Part shown: piece after piece, positions 36,423 to 45,478 of the stretch
How the letters are laid out: each line of letters starts with the position of its first letter
How positions within the stretch are numbered: the stretch's first letter is position 1
Source: Planktothrix sp. FACHB-1365
Lineage (GTDB): Bacteria; Cyanobacteriota; Cyanobacteriia; Cyanobacteriales; Microcoleaceae
Length of the DNA stretch: 64,000 bases
Assembly (NCBI RefSeq): GCF_014697575.1
Contig: NZ_JACJSC010000024.1
Span: 38,931 to 102,930 of the forward strand
Reading direction: 5' to 3'
Made by a program: the position numbers and the translations under genes
Notes under the pieces: model-generated
The model's database searches: none
The model's input: the letters and a program-made list of their open reading frames with translations, nothing else
What the model was told of the DNA's origin: nothing

Positions 36423-36455
36423 AAAAACCCGGTTTCTTCAAGAAACCGGGTTTTT
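36423..36455. terminator. Bidirectional terminator hairpin
   Basis: AAAAACCCGGTTTCTT (36423-36438) and its exact complement AAGAAACCGGGTTTTT (36440-36455) form a stem of up to 16 bp around a single C. A- and T-runs at both ends make it work for nadA (plus) and Uma2 (minus, stop 7 bp away). The ACCCGGTTTCTT/AAGAAACCGGGT motif is also a common interspersed palindrome. Confidence 0.85.
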
Positions 36456-36461
36456 GATTCC

Positions 36462-37226
36462 TTAACAAATTTCATCAGGATTAATCCCCTGCGATCGCAA
36501 AAATTCAGCTAATTTTTCCGCCCGTTGATGTTCTTGTGCTGCAATTTGACGTTCTTGTTCCGCCCGTTGACGTTCCTGTTCAACCTTTTCTACTCCCCAA
36601 GGAAGTATATTTCCGGCTTCATCCCACCATCTTAACCAATATCCATTCCGTTGCTCTTTTTCCCCTTGCCAAACCCCTAAAAATAGCTTTAAATCTTCAA
36701 TCCAATAACGGTTATTCTGATTAATTTTATCCAATTCATAACGGCCTTTTTGTAACGAATGAACTTCTAATTGTCCCGTTATCGGTTCAAAAATAGCATA
36801 AATGGGAACTTGCAAAATTTGTTCATAAAAATACCATTTCCCCGGCGGATAACTACGTTTAACCGAATATTCTCCTCCTTCAGTTTCCGATAAAAATTCA
36901 ATAACAATACTGGGAATATCCCCTTGCAAATTCGGCGTATAACTTTTTCGTGTTGTTTCCGGTTCAATGGATTTTACTTGTTTTATATACACCCAATCTG
37001 GGGCTTTAATTACTAACTCGCCATTCATCGTTGCACATAACCCAAAATTAGAAGCAATTAGCATTTCCGGTTGAATTAACCCTGCTAATTCTAAACTTTC
37101 GCGCAACGCACCCGCAATTAAAGGTTGAGCCGTATTTTCCACAGGTTCTTCTTCTAAGATAAAATCATCGGGTAACTTTTCCCAAGTAATAATAGGAGTA
37201 ATAAGTTGTTCCTGAGTTGTCACCAT
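36462..37226 (-). CDS. Uma2 family (DUF820) PD-(D/E)XK protein
   Basis: 254 aa. Uma2 proteins have a restriction-endonuclease-like fold and are strikingly multicopy in cyanobacteria; their role is unsettled. The middle shows APDWVYIKQ and IVIEFLSETEGGEYSVKRSYPPGKWYFYEQIL. The second block supplies the E and K positions of the fold and the K..YYE-like helix, then VPIYAIFEP. This form lacks the short N-terminal 'SLEEFL.LPE' module. A C-terminal coiled coil of repeated QERQRAEQERQ ends in FLRSQGINPDEI, the usual tail of this subtype. A truncated relative is at 61352. Confidence 0.88.
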   Translation of the reverse strand: MVTTQEQLITPIITWEKLPDDFILEEEPVENTAQPLIAGALRESLELAGLIQPEMLIASNFGLCATMNGELVIKAPDWVYIKQVKSIEPETTRKSYTPNLQGDIPSIVIEFLSETEGGEYSVKRSYPPGKWYFYEQILQVPIYAIFEPITGQLEVHSLQKGRYELDKINQNNRYWIEDLKLFLGVWQGEKEQRNGYWLRWWDEAGNILPWGVEKVEQERQRAEQERQIAAQEHQRAEKLAEFLRSQGINPDEIC

Positions 37227-37270
37227 AATCTTAACGAGAGTGTTAACATAATTTCAGTTTAACGCACGCT

Positions 37271-37819
37271 TTAAAAAGCCGGAGAATCGCTCGTAAAATA
37301 AAGATGACCTAAAGTTTTTCCTTGATAAACTCGTTTGGTTAAGCGCCAACCCGGTTCTAAAATAATTTTGGCAAAACCATTCGTAAATCCTGATGTTCTA
37401 CCAATAATAATCGGTGGGGCGTATACATCTGCACGGGACTGAGCCACTAACAAAATATCATTGGGTGTACTTTGAACACTCAAGGCGTGGGATAGCGCTA
37501 AATCTCTTCCCGCCATTCTCACCGAATAACCATTGCTATCCGTTGCCCGTCCACAAATGCCCGTAAAATCAAAATTGAGCAGTAACGGATCAACAATAAT
37601 CGGCTGAGAGCCACTTTCACTCCAACAAGGACGACTATCGGAGACTTGTTCCACAACCACTAAGGTATGTCCAAAGGCACGCGGGACAGCAATCGCCACA
37701 AATCGTTCCTGATCAACTTCCTTCTGGTCAAATTCTACCGCGATCGCATTCAAGGGAAAACTCAAGGTGGATATCCCAATCATCAATGCGATCAATGTTC
37801 GCTTCAGTGCTAATTTCAT
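37271..37819 (-). CDS. Exported DUF3747 protein
   Basis: 182 aa with a signal peptide (LIALMIGISTLSFPLNAIA, cleavage near residue 27). The mature start FDQKEVDQERFVAIAVPR and the core VVEQVSDSRPCWSESG, VDPLLLNFDFTGICGRATDSNGYSVR are those of DUF3747, a family essentially limited to cyanobacteria. Two conserved cysteines (RPCW, GICG) may form a disulfide outside the cytoplasm. In other proteins this domain is often linked to cell-surface modules; here it stands alone. Function unknown. Confidence 0.88.
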   Translation of the reverse strand: MKLALKRTLIALMIGISTLSFPLNAIAVEFDQKEVDQERFVAIAVPRAFGHTLVVVEQVSDSRPCWSESGSQPIIVDPLLLNFDFTGICGRATDSNGYSVRMAGRDLALSHALSVQSTPNDILLVAQSRADVYAPPIIIGRTSGFTNGFAKIILEPGWRLTKRVYQGKTLGHLYFTSDSPAF

Positions 37820-37900
37820 CGATAATCTGCACCGTCCAATGGGTTCTAAATTTGCCGACTTATATACTTTGGTTACTGTCCCTAGAACGATTAAGGTTAT

Positions 37901-38812
37901 CTAAAACCCAACGGGAACAACTAACCCTTCCCGTGCCATAATGGCTTTGGGAAATACAGACTGGACTTCCTGTTCAATCTGATCGAGAAAGTCATCGGTG
38001 TGGGAGGGATCATGATGGAAAATCACGACTCGCTTCACCCCAGCCGCTTGTGCCATTTTTACAGCTTCTTGCCAAGTGGAGTGGCCCCAACCAATTTTTG
38101 GAGATTTAGGATTATGATACTCCTCATCGCTGTACATGGCATCGTAGATCAAAACATCAGCATCCTGAGACAGATTTAACACATTTTCATCCAAACCATC
38201 GGGGAGATGTTCAGTATCGGAACAATAAACAGCCGTGCGTCCATTCCAAGTGATGCGATAACCCATAGCGGTATTAGGATGGTTGAGTTGTCCGGTTTCA
38301 ATTAAAATATCATCTAACATCATCGAATCCCCCGGCTTCAGGGTATAAAATCTTAAGTCCGCTTGAATGCCTTTAAGGGGAACCGGAGAATTAGGATGTA
38401 AAATCCGTTCAATAAAATGTTGTTTCATCGAGTCCCCATCCGGTGGAATTGCCCCATAAATATGAAAACAATTTCCCTGCATAAATGCCGGAGTAAATAA
38501 GGGAAATCCTTGAATATGATCCCAATGGTAATGGGTAAAAAACATATAGGCTTCTACAGGGATTTCTTGCATTAACTCATCCCCTAAAACTCGTAAGCCA
38601 GTTCCGCCATCAAAAATTAAGCGTTTACCTGCGACTCGCATTTCTAAACAGGATGTATTGCCTCCATACCGAATGGTTTCTTTTCCGGGGGTGGGAATAC
38701 TGCCACGAACCCCCCAAAACTGGATCACAAAATCTTCAGGGTTCTTGGAGGAATCAGAGACGTTAGGATAATTTTGAGGGCTGAGCCCAACAGACGATAG
38801 GCTGGTTTCCAT
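37901..38812 (-). CDS. Metallo-beta-lactamase-fold hydrolase
   Basis: 303 aa. Zinc ligands are in the motif THYHWDHIQGFPLF (HxHxDH), a His in the LNHPNTAMGYR strand, the Asp in YCSDTEHL and the C-terminal FHHDPSH. The opening IQFWGVRGSIPTPGKETIRYGGNTSCLEM is typical of a phosphodiesterase/RNase Z-related subgroup with a conserved GVRGS. Substrate unknown; cyclic-nucleotide or RNA-related hydrolysis is possible from family relatives. The ATG lies 3 bp after the aroC stop, so the two genes are translationally linked. Confidence 0.88.
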   Translation of the reverse strand: METSLSSVGLSPQNYPNVSDSSKNPEDFVIQFWGVRGSIPTPGKETIRYGGNTSCLEMRVAGKRLIFDGGTGLRVLGDELMQEIPVEAYMFFTHYHWDHIQGFPLFTPAFMQGNCFHIYGAIPPDGDSMKQHFIERILHPNSPVPLKGIQADLRFYTLKPGDSMMLDDILIETGQLNHPNTAMGYRITWNGRTAVYCSDTEHLPDGLDENVLNLSQDADVLIYDAMYSDEEYHNPKSPKIGWGHSTWQEAVKMAQAAGVKRVVIFHHDPSHTDDFLDQIEQEVQSVFPKAIMAREGLVVPVGF

Positions 38813-38815
38813 TTG

Positions 38816-39916
38816 TTATTCTTCAGGTTTCAAAGTTCCACACTGACCATGATGACGCAGCAAATGATCACACAGGACTAAGGCAACCATCGCTTCTACC
38901 ATTGGCACTGCCCTGGGTAAAACACAAGGATCATGCCGTCCTTTCGCTGCTAACAGCGTTTCCTCTCCCTTATGGGTGACAGTACGCTGCTCTTTCCGAA
39001 TTGTAGCAGTTGGCTTAAAAGCTACTCGGATAATTATGTTTTCTCCATTAGAAATGCCACCCTGAATACCACCAGAACGATTCGTTACTGTTCGGATAGT
39101 TCCTGTCGGATCACGATAAAATTCATCGTTATGCTCACTCCCAGTCAGGAGGGTTCCTGCAAAGCCGGAGCCAATTTCAAATCCTTTACTGGCGGGTAAA
39201 GACATGACTCCTTTAGCGAGATCTGCTTCTAGTTTATCAAATACCGGAGATCCAAGCCCTGTCGGTACGTTTCTAGCTACACATTCCACCACACCGCCAA
39301 TGGAATCTCCTTGATCGCGAACGTGTTCAATCCGTTCTATCATTTTCTCGGCACAATCGCCATCGGGACAACGGACAATATTACTTTCAACTTGTTCTAA
39401 CGTAACGGTATTGGGATCAATAATGGCTTCTAAATTTTGAATCCGTTTAACATAGCCAATAATTTCTACCCCAGCAAATTGTTTGAGAATTTTTTTAGCG
39501 ATCGCCCCTGCCGCTACCCGTCCAATGGTTTCTCGTGCTGAAGAGCGTCCGCCACCTTGCCAATTGCGAATCCCGTATTTAGCATCATAGGTGGCATCCG
39601 CATGGGAAGGGCGATATTTAACCGCCATATCACTATAATCTTGGGGGCGAGTATCTTGGTTTCGCACCATAATCATGATTGGTGTTCCCAAGGTTTGCCC
39701 CTCAAACACGCCACTGAGAATGTCACAGGTATCGGTTTCTTTACGAGGCGTGGTAATTTTACTTTGTCCGGGGCGACGGCGATCCAGTTCCGCCTGAATA
39801 TCGGTGATATCAATGTTTAATCGGGGAGGGCAACCATCAATAACAACTCCCACCGCCCCGCCGTGAGATTCCCCAAAGGTCGTGATCCGAAACAAATGCC
39901 CAAATGTGTTGCCCAT
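38816..39916 (-). CDS. aroC: Chorismate synthase AroC
   Basis: 366 aa. Last step of the shikimate pathway: EPSP to chorismate with reduced FMN. Signature blocks are [79 protein letters not shown] and [14 protein letters not shown]. Full length. Followed at 3 bp by the metallo-hydrolase gene; a palindromic repeat and psbN lie upstream. Confidence 0.97.
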   Translation of the reverse strand: MGNTFGHLFRITTFGESHGGAVGVVIDGCPPRLNIDITDIQAELDRRRPGQSKITTPRKETDTCDILSGVFEGQTLGTPIMIMVRNQDTRPQDYSDMAVKYRPSHADATYDAKYGIRNWQGGGRSSARETIGRVAAGAIAKKILKQFAGVEIIGYVKRIQNLEAIIDPNTVTLEQVESNIVRCPDGDCAEKMIERIEHVRDQGDSIGGVVECVARNVPTGLGSPVFDKLEADLAKGVMSLPASKGFEIGSGFAGTLLTGSEHNDEFYRDPTGTIRTVTNRSGGIQGGISNGENIIIRVAFKPTATIRKEQRTVTHKGEETLLAAKGRHDPCVLPRAVPMVEAMVALVLCDHLLRHHGQCGTLKPEE

Positions 39917-39985
39917 AATGGTCGTATTTATTTTGCCAAACTTTATATTCTACCTTAGAAAGACGATGAGAAGTGAATGAATCAT

Positions 39986-40006
39986 GAACAGGCAAGATGC
40001 CTGTTC
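39986..40006. repeat. Small interspersed hairpin
   Basis: GAACAGGC-AAGAT-GCCTGTTC, a perfect 8-bp stem with a 5-nt loop between psbN and aroC. The AACAGGC..GATGCCTGTTCCAC form recurs in many cyanobacterial genomes. It lies just downstream of psbN on the minus strand and may end its transcript. Confidence 0.65.
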
Positions 40007-40019
40007 CACAGACCTAATT

Positions 40020-40151
40020 CTAATCTTCGTGTTCTTCAAAGGGGTCGCGCAGATCAGTAGAAGCAGGGCCAAAAGCTGTATAGATCGCATATCCCGTCAG
40101 GGCGATAACAACCGCAGCGATGCCTATGTTAAGAGCTATTGCAGGTTCCAT
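40020..40151 (-). CDS. psbN: Photosystem II assembly protein PsbN
   Basis: 43 aa from the ATG at 40151, matching the conserved start MEPAIALNIGIAAVVIALTG, a single membrane helix, and the tail YAIYTAFGP..DLRDPFEEHED. Frames extending to 40220 add residues that do not belong to the family. A GGGA-type site lies upstream. PsbN is a thylakoid protein needed for PSII repair and assembly. It is divergent to psbH, the usual arrangement. Confidence 0.95.
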   Translation of the reverse strand: MEPAIALNIGIAAVVIALTGYAIYTAFGPASTDLRDPFEEHED

Positions 40152-40382
40152 TAGATTCATCCCTTGTGATTCGTGTCCTTCTATAATAAAATACTCATAA
40201 AAATTAAGACAATTTAACAATTATTTCGGTGCTGGAGCCGGGATATCGTGTTGAACCGGAAATGGGGATACCCTAAATCGGGTAACATTAGCCTAAGCCT
40301 CCCATTCCTTCTCTAACCGGAGGGGGTGAGAGTGTCCAAAATCCAGATAAAATTTTGTTGACGTAAAAAATTTAGGTGAACT

Positions 40383-40586
40383 ATGGCACAACGGACTTGG
40401 TTAGGAGATTTACTAAGACCTTTAAATTCTGAGTATGGTAAAGTTGCTCCAGGTTGGGGTACAACTTCTGTAATGGCAGTGTTTATGGGACTGTTTTTCG
40501 TGTTTCTGTTAATTATTTTACAGATTTATAACTCCTCACTGCTGCTTGAAAATGTGGATGTGAACTGGGCTAATTTAACCCGCTAA
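40383..40586 (+). CDS. psbH: Photosystem II phosphoprotein-like subunit PsbH
   Basis: 67 aa with [24 protein letters not shown] on the stromal side, one membrane helix ([21 protein letters not shown]) and the lumenal end [16 protein letters not shown]. Full length for the cyanobacterial form, which lacks the phosphorylated plant extension. AGGTGA precedes the ATG. It binds at the CP47 edge of PSII. About 230 bp separate it from divergent psbN; tatA follows in the same direction. Confidence 0.97.
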   Translation: MAQRTWLGDLLRPLNSEYGKVAPGWGTTSVMAVFMGLFFVFLLIILQIYNSSLLLENVDVNWANLTR

Positions 40587-40608
40587 TCAAGTTTCAAATC
40601 CGGTCAAT

Positions 40609-40715
40609 CGTGAACTGTGAGGGGGAATTTAGGAGAGCGGTTTAAAGTATAAGAATTGAGAATCCTCTCCCGACATCATTCCTCTGGACTTGTTGAAAGT
40701 TAGACACAGTTCACG
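40609..40715 (+). repeat. Long-range inverted repeat between psbH and tatA
   Basis: CGTGAACTGTG (40609-40619) and CACAGTTCACG (40705-40715) are perfect complements 85 nt apart. Inside, GGAGAG (40632-40637) can pair with CTCTCC (40665-40670). A nested stem-loop could form in the psbH 3' region. Confidence 0.5.
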
Positions 40716-40763
40716 GTTTTCTATTTATAATGATTATTGGAAAGAAGATAGGAGACTATTGTT

Positions 40764-41024
40764 GTGAATATATTTGGAATTGGTTTGCCGGAAATGGCGG
40801 TGATTCTGGTACTGGCTCTATTAATTTTTGGCCCCAAAAAATTACCTGAAATTGGCAGCAGTTTAGGGAAAGCTCTGAAAGGGTTTCAACAAGCTTCCAG
40901 AGAATTTGAAAATGAATTTAAACGGGAAGCTCAACAGATAGAAGAAACGACTAAAATTAAGCCAGAAACTAACTCAACGATAGCGAGTCGCCAAAAAGAG
41001 GAGCAAGTTAACTCCATTGATTAA
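40764..41024 (+). CDS. tatA: Sec-independent translocase TatA/TatE subunit
   Basis: 86 aa. A short N-terminal helix with IGLPEMAVILVLALLIFGPKKLPEIG, including the FGPKKLPE hinge, is followed by the amphipathic helix SLGKALKGFQQASREF and a charged tail. It forms the pore-like oligomer of the twin-arginine pathway. Start GTG with AGGAG 9 nt upstream. The early Glu (LPEM) fits the TatA/E rather than TatB form. No tatC is adjacent. Confidence 0.93.
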   Translation: MNIFGIGLPEMAVILVLALLIFGPKKLPEIGSSLGKALKGFQQASREFENEFKREAQQIEETTKIKPETNSTIASRQKEEQVNSID

Positions 41025-41086
41025 AGCTTAACCTAAACGAACAGGTTATACTTCAAGATGAATGTTATGGTGTGATATTAACGATT

Positions 41087-41728
41087 ATGACAATGGAGGT
41101 AACACCTGCTAAAACATTAATTGTTCCTCAATTAATTGTAGGTTTAGGAAATCCTGAATCCCGATATGATCAAACCCGACACAATATTGGTTTTGAGGCG
41201 ATTGATGCTTTAGCGAAAGCTTGGCGAATTTCCATTTCAGAACAGCGCAAATTTAAAGGGAAATTCGGCGAAGGGGTAACGTCCTCTGGAGAGAAAATCC
41301 GATTATTAAAGCCACTGACCTATATGAATTTGTCAGGACAGGCAATTCGGGCTGTTGTTGATTGGTATAAACTTCCCCCAGAATCCGTATTAATAATTTA
41401 TGATGATATGGATTTACCCTTGGGACGGTTGCGACTGCGATTGTCCGGTTCAGCAGGAGGTCATAATGGGATGAAATCTACAATTTCCCATTTAGGAACA
41501 CAAAATTTTCCTCGGTTGCGAATTGGAATTGGTAAACCCAATTCAATCTCTGGAACTCCTGAGCGGGAAACCGTTTCCTACGTTTTGGGAAAATTTTCGT
41601 CAACGGAAATGCAAGTGATGGAACAGGTGTTGCAATGGGTAGGAGAAGCCATTGATTTAAGTGTGCGTCAAGGTGTCGAAAAAGCGATGAGTTTATACAA
41701 TAATCGTAGCGTTAATAGTACAGAGTGA
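41087..41728 (+). CDS. pth: Peptidyl-tRNA hydrolase
   Basis: 213 aa from the ATG at 41087; a GTG at 41072 and an ATG at 41093 are also in frame, and no ribosome site decides. It cleaves peptidyl-tRNA released by stalled ribosomes. The family pattern is complete: VGLGNPESRYDQTRHNIGF with the catalytic His, LKPLTYMNLSGQA, VIYDDMDLPLGRLRLRLSGSAGGHNGMKS and FPRLRIGIGKP. The stop overlaps the start of the DUF3146 gene (GTGA), so the two are co-translated. Confidence 0.95.
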   Translation: MTMEVTPAKTLIVPQLIVGLGNPESRYDQTRHNIGFEAIDALAKAWRISISEQRKFKGKFGEGVTSSGEKIRLLKPLTYMNLSGQAIRAVVDWYKLPPESVLIIYDDMDLPLGRLRLRLSGSAGGHNGMKSTISHLGTQNFPRLRIGIGKPNSISGTPERETVSYVLGKFSSTEMQVMEQVLQWVGEAIDLSVRQGVEKAMSLYNNRSVNSTE

Positions 41729-41991
41729 GTTCTCAACGTTTACCCGAAACCACCGCGTATGTTCGGATTACGCGACAATCTTGGCAACTGGGTCTTCTCG
41801 AAGGAGAAGTCAGTGCTGGGGATTATGAGTGGCGATTTCAATGGCGATTTCGACACACCAAAAAACTCATGATTCAACCGTCCCAAGGTCGAGCTTTAAT
41901 TCAAGAGCCCTTGGGACGATTTTTAGAAAAGTGCGATTATCAATTAGAACCTGGTGGCGATTATACCTTTACCATTCGCGCTCAATTTTAG
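41725..41991 (+). CDS. DUF3146 protein
   Basis: 88 aa. The sequence SSQRLPETTAYVRITRQSWQ, EGEVSAGDYEWRFQWRFR and GRALIQEPLGRFLEKCDYQLEPGGDYTFTIRA is that of DUF3146, a small cyanobacteria-restricted family. It starts with GTG overlapping the pth stop by four bases. No known function; the beta-rich, charged pattern suggests a small soluble protein. The pth linkage hints at a translation-related role, which is inference. Confidence 0.85.
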   Translation: MSSQRLPETTAYVRITRQSWQLGLLEGEVSAGDYEWRFQWRFRHTKKLMIQPSQGRALIQEPLGRFLEKCDYQLEPGGDYTFTIRAQF

Positions 41992-42133
41992 GTCAGGATA
42001 TCGGAGAAGCAAGGCTCAAGATAAAATTTATTATCCCAGTTTAGAGAATGTTATACTGATCTGAGAAAGTCTGCATTTAGGATTATAAAAGGCATTATTG
42101 TAACTCTTTAGAAAGTCATATAAAAGCAAAATC

Positions 42134-44782
42134 GTGCAAAGTATTTCTAAGTTTGATATTAACAGCCAAATTAGCTGTAATCCTTACTACAAAACGCAGC
42201 TAGGTTCTGCCTATTTAGGTAATAGCTTAGAACTGATGACTGAATTACCTGATGAAAGCATCGATTTGATTTGTACTTCCCCACCTTTTGCCTTAGTTAG
42301 AAAGAAAGAATATGGCAATGTAGATGCTCATCAATACGTCGAATGGTTCAAGGGATTTGCTCGTGAATTTTATCGAATTCTTAAGCCTCAAGGGTCGCTA
42401 GTGATCGATATTGGAGGAACTTGGCTTAAAGGTTTTCCTGTGCGATCGCTGTATCATTTTGAGTTAGTAATAGAGCTTTGCAAACCCAAATCAGAAGGAG
42501 GTTTAGGTTTTTTTCTCGCTCAAGAGCTTTTTTGGTATAACCCAGCGAAACTTCCTACACCTGCGGAGTGGGTGACGGTGCGGAGAGAAAGAGTTAAAGA
42601 TGCTGTCAATACAATTTGGTGGTTATCAAAAGATCCTCACCCTAAAGCCAATAATAAAAGAGTTTTACGCCCTTACAGTGAGGCGATGAAAAATCTATTA
42701 AAAAATGGCTATGATGCAAAATTACGCCCGTCTGGACATGATATTTCTACTAAGTTTCAGAACGATCGTGGTGGTGCTATTCCTCCTAATATTATTGCCG
42801 ATACTGCCTGTGAATCAGGTACATTGATTGGAAAACCCATATTAGGAGAATTTAATTGGATTTTAGAGAATGATTTAGCACAGCCTGTCAATATTATTTC
42901 TGCTTCTAATACTGCATCTAATGATTACTATCAGAGGCGGTGCAAAGAAGCAGCAATTAAAGCACATCCGGCTCGATTTCCTCAAGCATTACCTGAATTT
43001 GTGATTGGACTTTGTACTGAACCTGGTGATTTAGTTCTCGATCCCTTTGCGGGTTCAAACATGACCGGACGAGTCGCAGAAACCCTTGATCGCAATTGGT
43101 TAGCTTTTGAATTAGATGAAAATTATATTAAAGCATCACAGTTTCGATTTGAAGAAGATGCGCCCTTGGTGGTTACTCCATTAAAAGACAGAAAAGCACT
43201 GAAAGCAAAAGCACTAACTTTAGCCCCTGATTATCTTGAGAAATCATCTACAATTGAGCCTCAAAATACTTATATCCAATTAGACTTATTTCAATCACAT
43301 AGTAATAATATGCCAGAACAAAAACTGAAATTTACTTATGGGCATCAGTTTGAACCTAAAACGATGAATTTACCGGAACTGATACAACTCTGTGTAGATT
43401 GTCAACCTGATCGCCGTGTTTTACAGGATGAAATTGCCAAGCGTTATTATTCTAGTCACTCAACGCAAAATGATTTACAAAAAGGGGAAAATCGTAGCAA
43501 ACTTGCAATGAATACATTTCTTTCTCTTCGTGCTTACAAATTGGTTGAATCAATTAATGATCAGGATTGGCAATACACAGTAACAGATATTGCTAATGAA
43601 ATATTAGATTCTCAGAGCGATAGTGATGAAGTCGCTACAATTTTTGCCCGTCACATTCTGACTAACTTAACGGGAATGTCTTTACTGAAAGCGGTGGAAG
43701 CAATTAACAGTAGAGGCGATAAACCTAAATTAGATCTAATTGGTTATGAATTGCAAGAAATGGGGTATTCTCTTTCTCCCAATGCTATCTATGTTAGCAC
43801 GATGAGGCAATGGTTGGAAAAGGCAGGAGTATTTGAAAAAACTTACGAAATTAATTGGGATCGAGTTTATGATATCCTAGAACTTGATAAAGATTATATT
43901 GATGAAATTTACACGCTTACCTCAGAGCAAAAGTATTTTCTATTAGCAATGCTCCAGATGAGTATTATAGAACTTACAAAATGGAATGATATTGTTAATT
44001 ATGCAGTGAGCGTTTATAAAGTACGGTTTCCTTCAAAGTCATTTGTTAAGGATATTATTCAACCCTTAGTAGAAGTAGGTTTGATTGAAACTGAAAAAAC
44101 GACGGGCGGACGTGGTGCTAAACCCAATCTGGTTAAACTGACGGAAAAAGCACAACGAGAATTACTGTCTAAACTGTTAGAATCGATTGCAGATCTGACA
44201 GAAATTTCTCAAACAGAACTCAATCGAAGTTTTGAAGATGTTGTTAACGATTTAGAGCATTCAGATAAACATATTAAAGGCAAAGCCCTAGAATTGTTAG
44301 CCATTTGGATGATTCGTTTGACAAGTCTTCGATTTACAAAATGGCGGAAACGGGACTATGAAACTGGACAAGGGGAAGTAGATGTTTTAGCTGCATCTGA
44401 TCGCTTTGTTTATCACCGTTGGCAAATTCAGTGTAAAAACACTAAACGAGTTGATGTTGAGGTATTAGCGAAAGAAGTCGGGATGACGTTTGTAACGGGT
44501 GCTGATGTGGTAATGATTGTAACGACTGGGGAGTTTACTAGAGATGCTTTCCAGTACGCTTATCGGATGATGGAAGTATCCCGTTACTATATGGTATTAA
44601 TTCAAAAAGAGGATATTGAAGCAATTAAAGAAAATCGAACTAATATTATCAAGATTCTTGATCGCCGCGCAAGGCGTGTATTTGCCAAAAAGGAACTAGG
44701 GTTAACAGATAATGCAGTTGATGAGATTGAAATTGAAGAGGATTCATTGACAGAGTTTGATGGAATATTAACAGAGGAATAG
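42134..44782 (+). CDS. DNA methyltransferase fused to Mrr-like nuclease (single-chain RM)
   Basis: 882 aa, GTG start. The N-terminal part is a beta-class DNA methyltransferase: catalytic motif TSPPF (residues about 47-51) precedes the SAM motif DLVLDPFAGSNMTG (about 300-312). TSPPF suggests N4-cytosine methylation, as in M.PvuII-type enzymes. A target-recognition region (about 115-270) lies between. Residues about 400-700 are helical with winged-helix-like pieces (VDCQPDRRVLQDEIAKRYY). The C-terminus is a PD-(D/E)XK domain: GKALELLAIWMIRL, GQGEVDVLAAS (about 744) and WQIQCKN (about 763), the acidic and QxK residues of Mrr-type nucleases. One chain could both modify and cut. No separate specificity gene is visible. 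Flanks are housekeeping genes, so it was probably acquired. Confidence 0.88.
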   Translation: MQSISKFDINSQISCNPYYKTQLGSAYLGNSLELMTELPDESIDLICTSPPFALVRKKEYGNVDAHQYVEWFKGFAREFYRILKPQGSLVIDIGGTWLKGFPVRSLYHFELVIELCKPKSEGGLGFFLAQELFWYNPAKLPTPAEWVTVRRERVKDAVNTIWWLSKDPHPKANNKRVLRPYSEAMKNLLKNGYDAKLRPSGHDISTKFQNDRGGAIPPNIIADTACESGTLIGKPILGEFNWILENDLAQPVNIISASNTASNDYYQRRCKEAAIKAHPARFPQALPEFVIGLCTEPGDLVLDPFAGSNMTGRVAETLDRNWLAFELDENYIKASQFRFEEDAPLVVTPLKDRKALKAKALTLAPDYLEKSSTIEPQNTYIQLDLFQSHSNNMPEQKLKFTYGHQFEPKTMNLPELIQLCVDCQPDRRVLQDEIAKRYYSSHSTQNDLQKGENRSKLAMNTFLSLRAYKLVESINDQDWQYTVTDIANEILDSQSDSDEVATIFARHILTNLTGMSLLKAVEAINSRGDKPKLDLIGYELQEMGYSLSPNAIYVSTMRQWLEKAGVFEKTYEINWDRVYDILELDKDYIDEIYTLTSEQKYFLLAMLQMSIIELTKWNDIVNYAVSVYKVRFPSKSFVKDIIQPLVEVGLIETEKTTGGRGAKPNLVKLTEKAQRELLSKLLESIADLTEISQTELNRSFEDVVNDLEHSDKHIKGKALELLAIWMIRLTSLRFTKWRKRDYETGQGEVDVLAASDRFVYHRWQIQCKNTKRVDVEVLAKEVGMTFVTGADVVMIVTTGEFTRDAFQYAYRMMEVSRYYMVLIQKEDIEAIKENRTNIIKILDRRARRVFAKKELGLTDNAVDEIEIEEDSLTEFDGILTEE

Positions 44783-44812
44783 AGCAACCTTTAAAATTTA
44801 AAAGAAGAAGAA

Positions 44813-45376
44813 TCATAGCTGATTTAAAACAATAAAATGGCGACGGGGACGTTGAATAAATCCGTCCTGTTCTAGTTTAATAATCATGCGCGTGACACTA
44901 ACCCGTGTTGTCCCAATAACATCAGCAATATCAGCATGGGTTAGACGTAAATCTATCAATAATCCTTCCGGTGTCAAACGGCCAAATTTTTTCCCCAGCC
45001 ATCTTAAGCAATTCAATAAACGTTGTTCTGTACCTTGGGTGTGGAGAATACTTTGTAGTTCTTCCGTTTGGCGGAGATGGGTTAAAATCACATCCGTATA
45101 ATTTGACCAATGGGATGAAGCAATCAGACTGACTTCAACGGAGGTGACACATTCAATTTGATAAGGTTGCAATTGGGATAAAGGTTTTCCCACCACATCG
45201 TTTTGTCCCCAATATCCTAATATAATTAAGGTTCCCTCTTCTGTCCAGGTGAGGGTACGCACCACCCCTCGTTCAATTTTCCACAGCGCATCAGACCAAA
45301 GTGGAATTTGTTCACGGGGACTAAAAGTACGGGATTTTGACGTTAACGGAAGACTAACAAGGGTTGGAATAGTCAC
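44813..45376 (-). CDS. Crp/Fnr family transcription regulator
   Basis: 187 aa. A short beta-roll sensor (LWKIERGVVRTLTWTEEGTLIILGYWGQNDVVGKPL) lacks the Arg-Ser phosphate-binding pair of cAMP-binding Crp and any Fnr cysteine cluster. It is followed by the dimer helix (TEQRLLNCLRWLGKKFG) and a helix-turn-helix with THADIADVIGTTRVSVTRMIIKLEQDGFI. The ETR..RV-type recognition helix points to an NtcA/Crp-like TGTGA or GTAN8TAC target. It is shorter than NtcA. It ends facing the RM gene. Ligand unknown. Confidence 0.88.
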   Translation of the reverse strand: MTIPTLVSLPLTSKSRTFSPREQIPLWSDALWKIERGVVRTLTWTEEGTLIILGYWGQNDVVGKPLSQLQPYQIECVTSVEVSLIASSHWSNYTDVILTHLRQTEELQSILHTQGTEQRLLNCLRWLGKKFGRLTPEGLLIDLRLTHADIADVIGTTRVSVTRMIIKLEQDGFIQRPRRHFIVLNQL

Positions 45377-45478
45377 ACAGGAAGTCCTTTGAATACTTAC
45401 CCCTACCTTAAGGGTTTGAGGTTAAATTCAGGTTCAGTCTCGGTTAAACTTTTTTGACATTTCCAGGTGGGTAAAATT

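Noticed and set aside
36779..36967. 62-aa minus frame within the Uma2 gene
   Set aside because: Out-of-frame shadow of the Uma2 coding region.
41829..42044. 71-aa plus frame after pth
   Set aside because: Shadow of DUF3146 in another frame; the DUF3146 frame has clear family identity.
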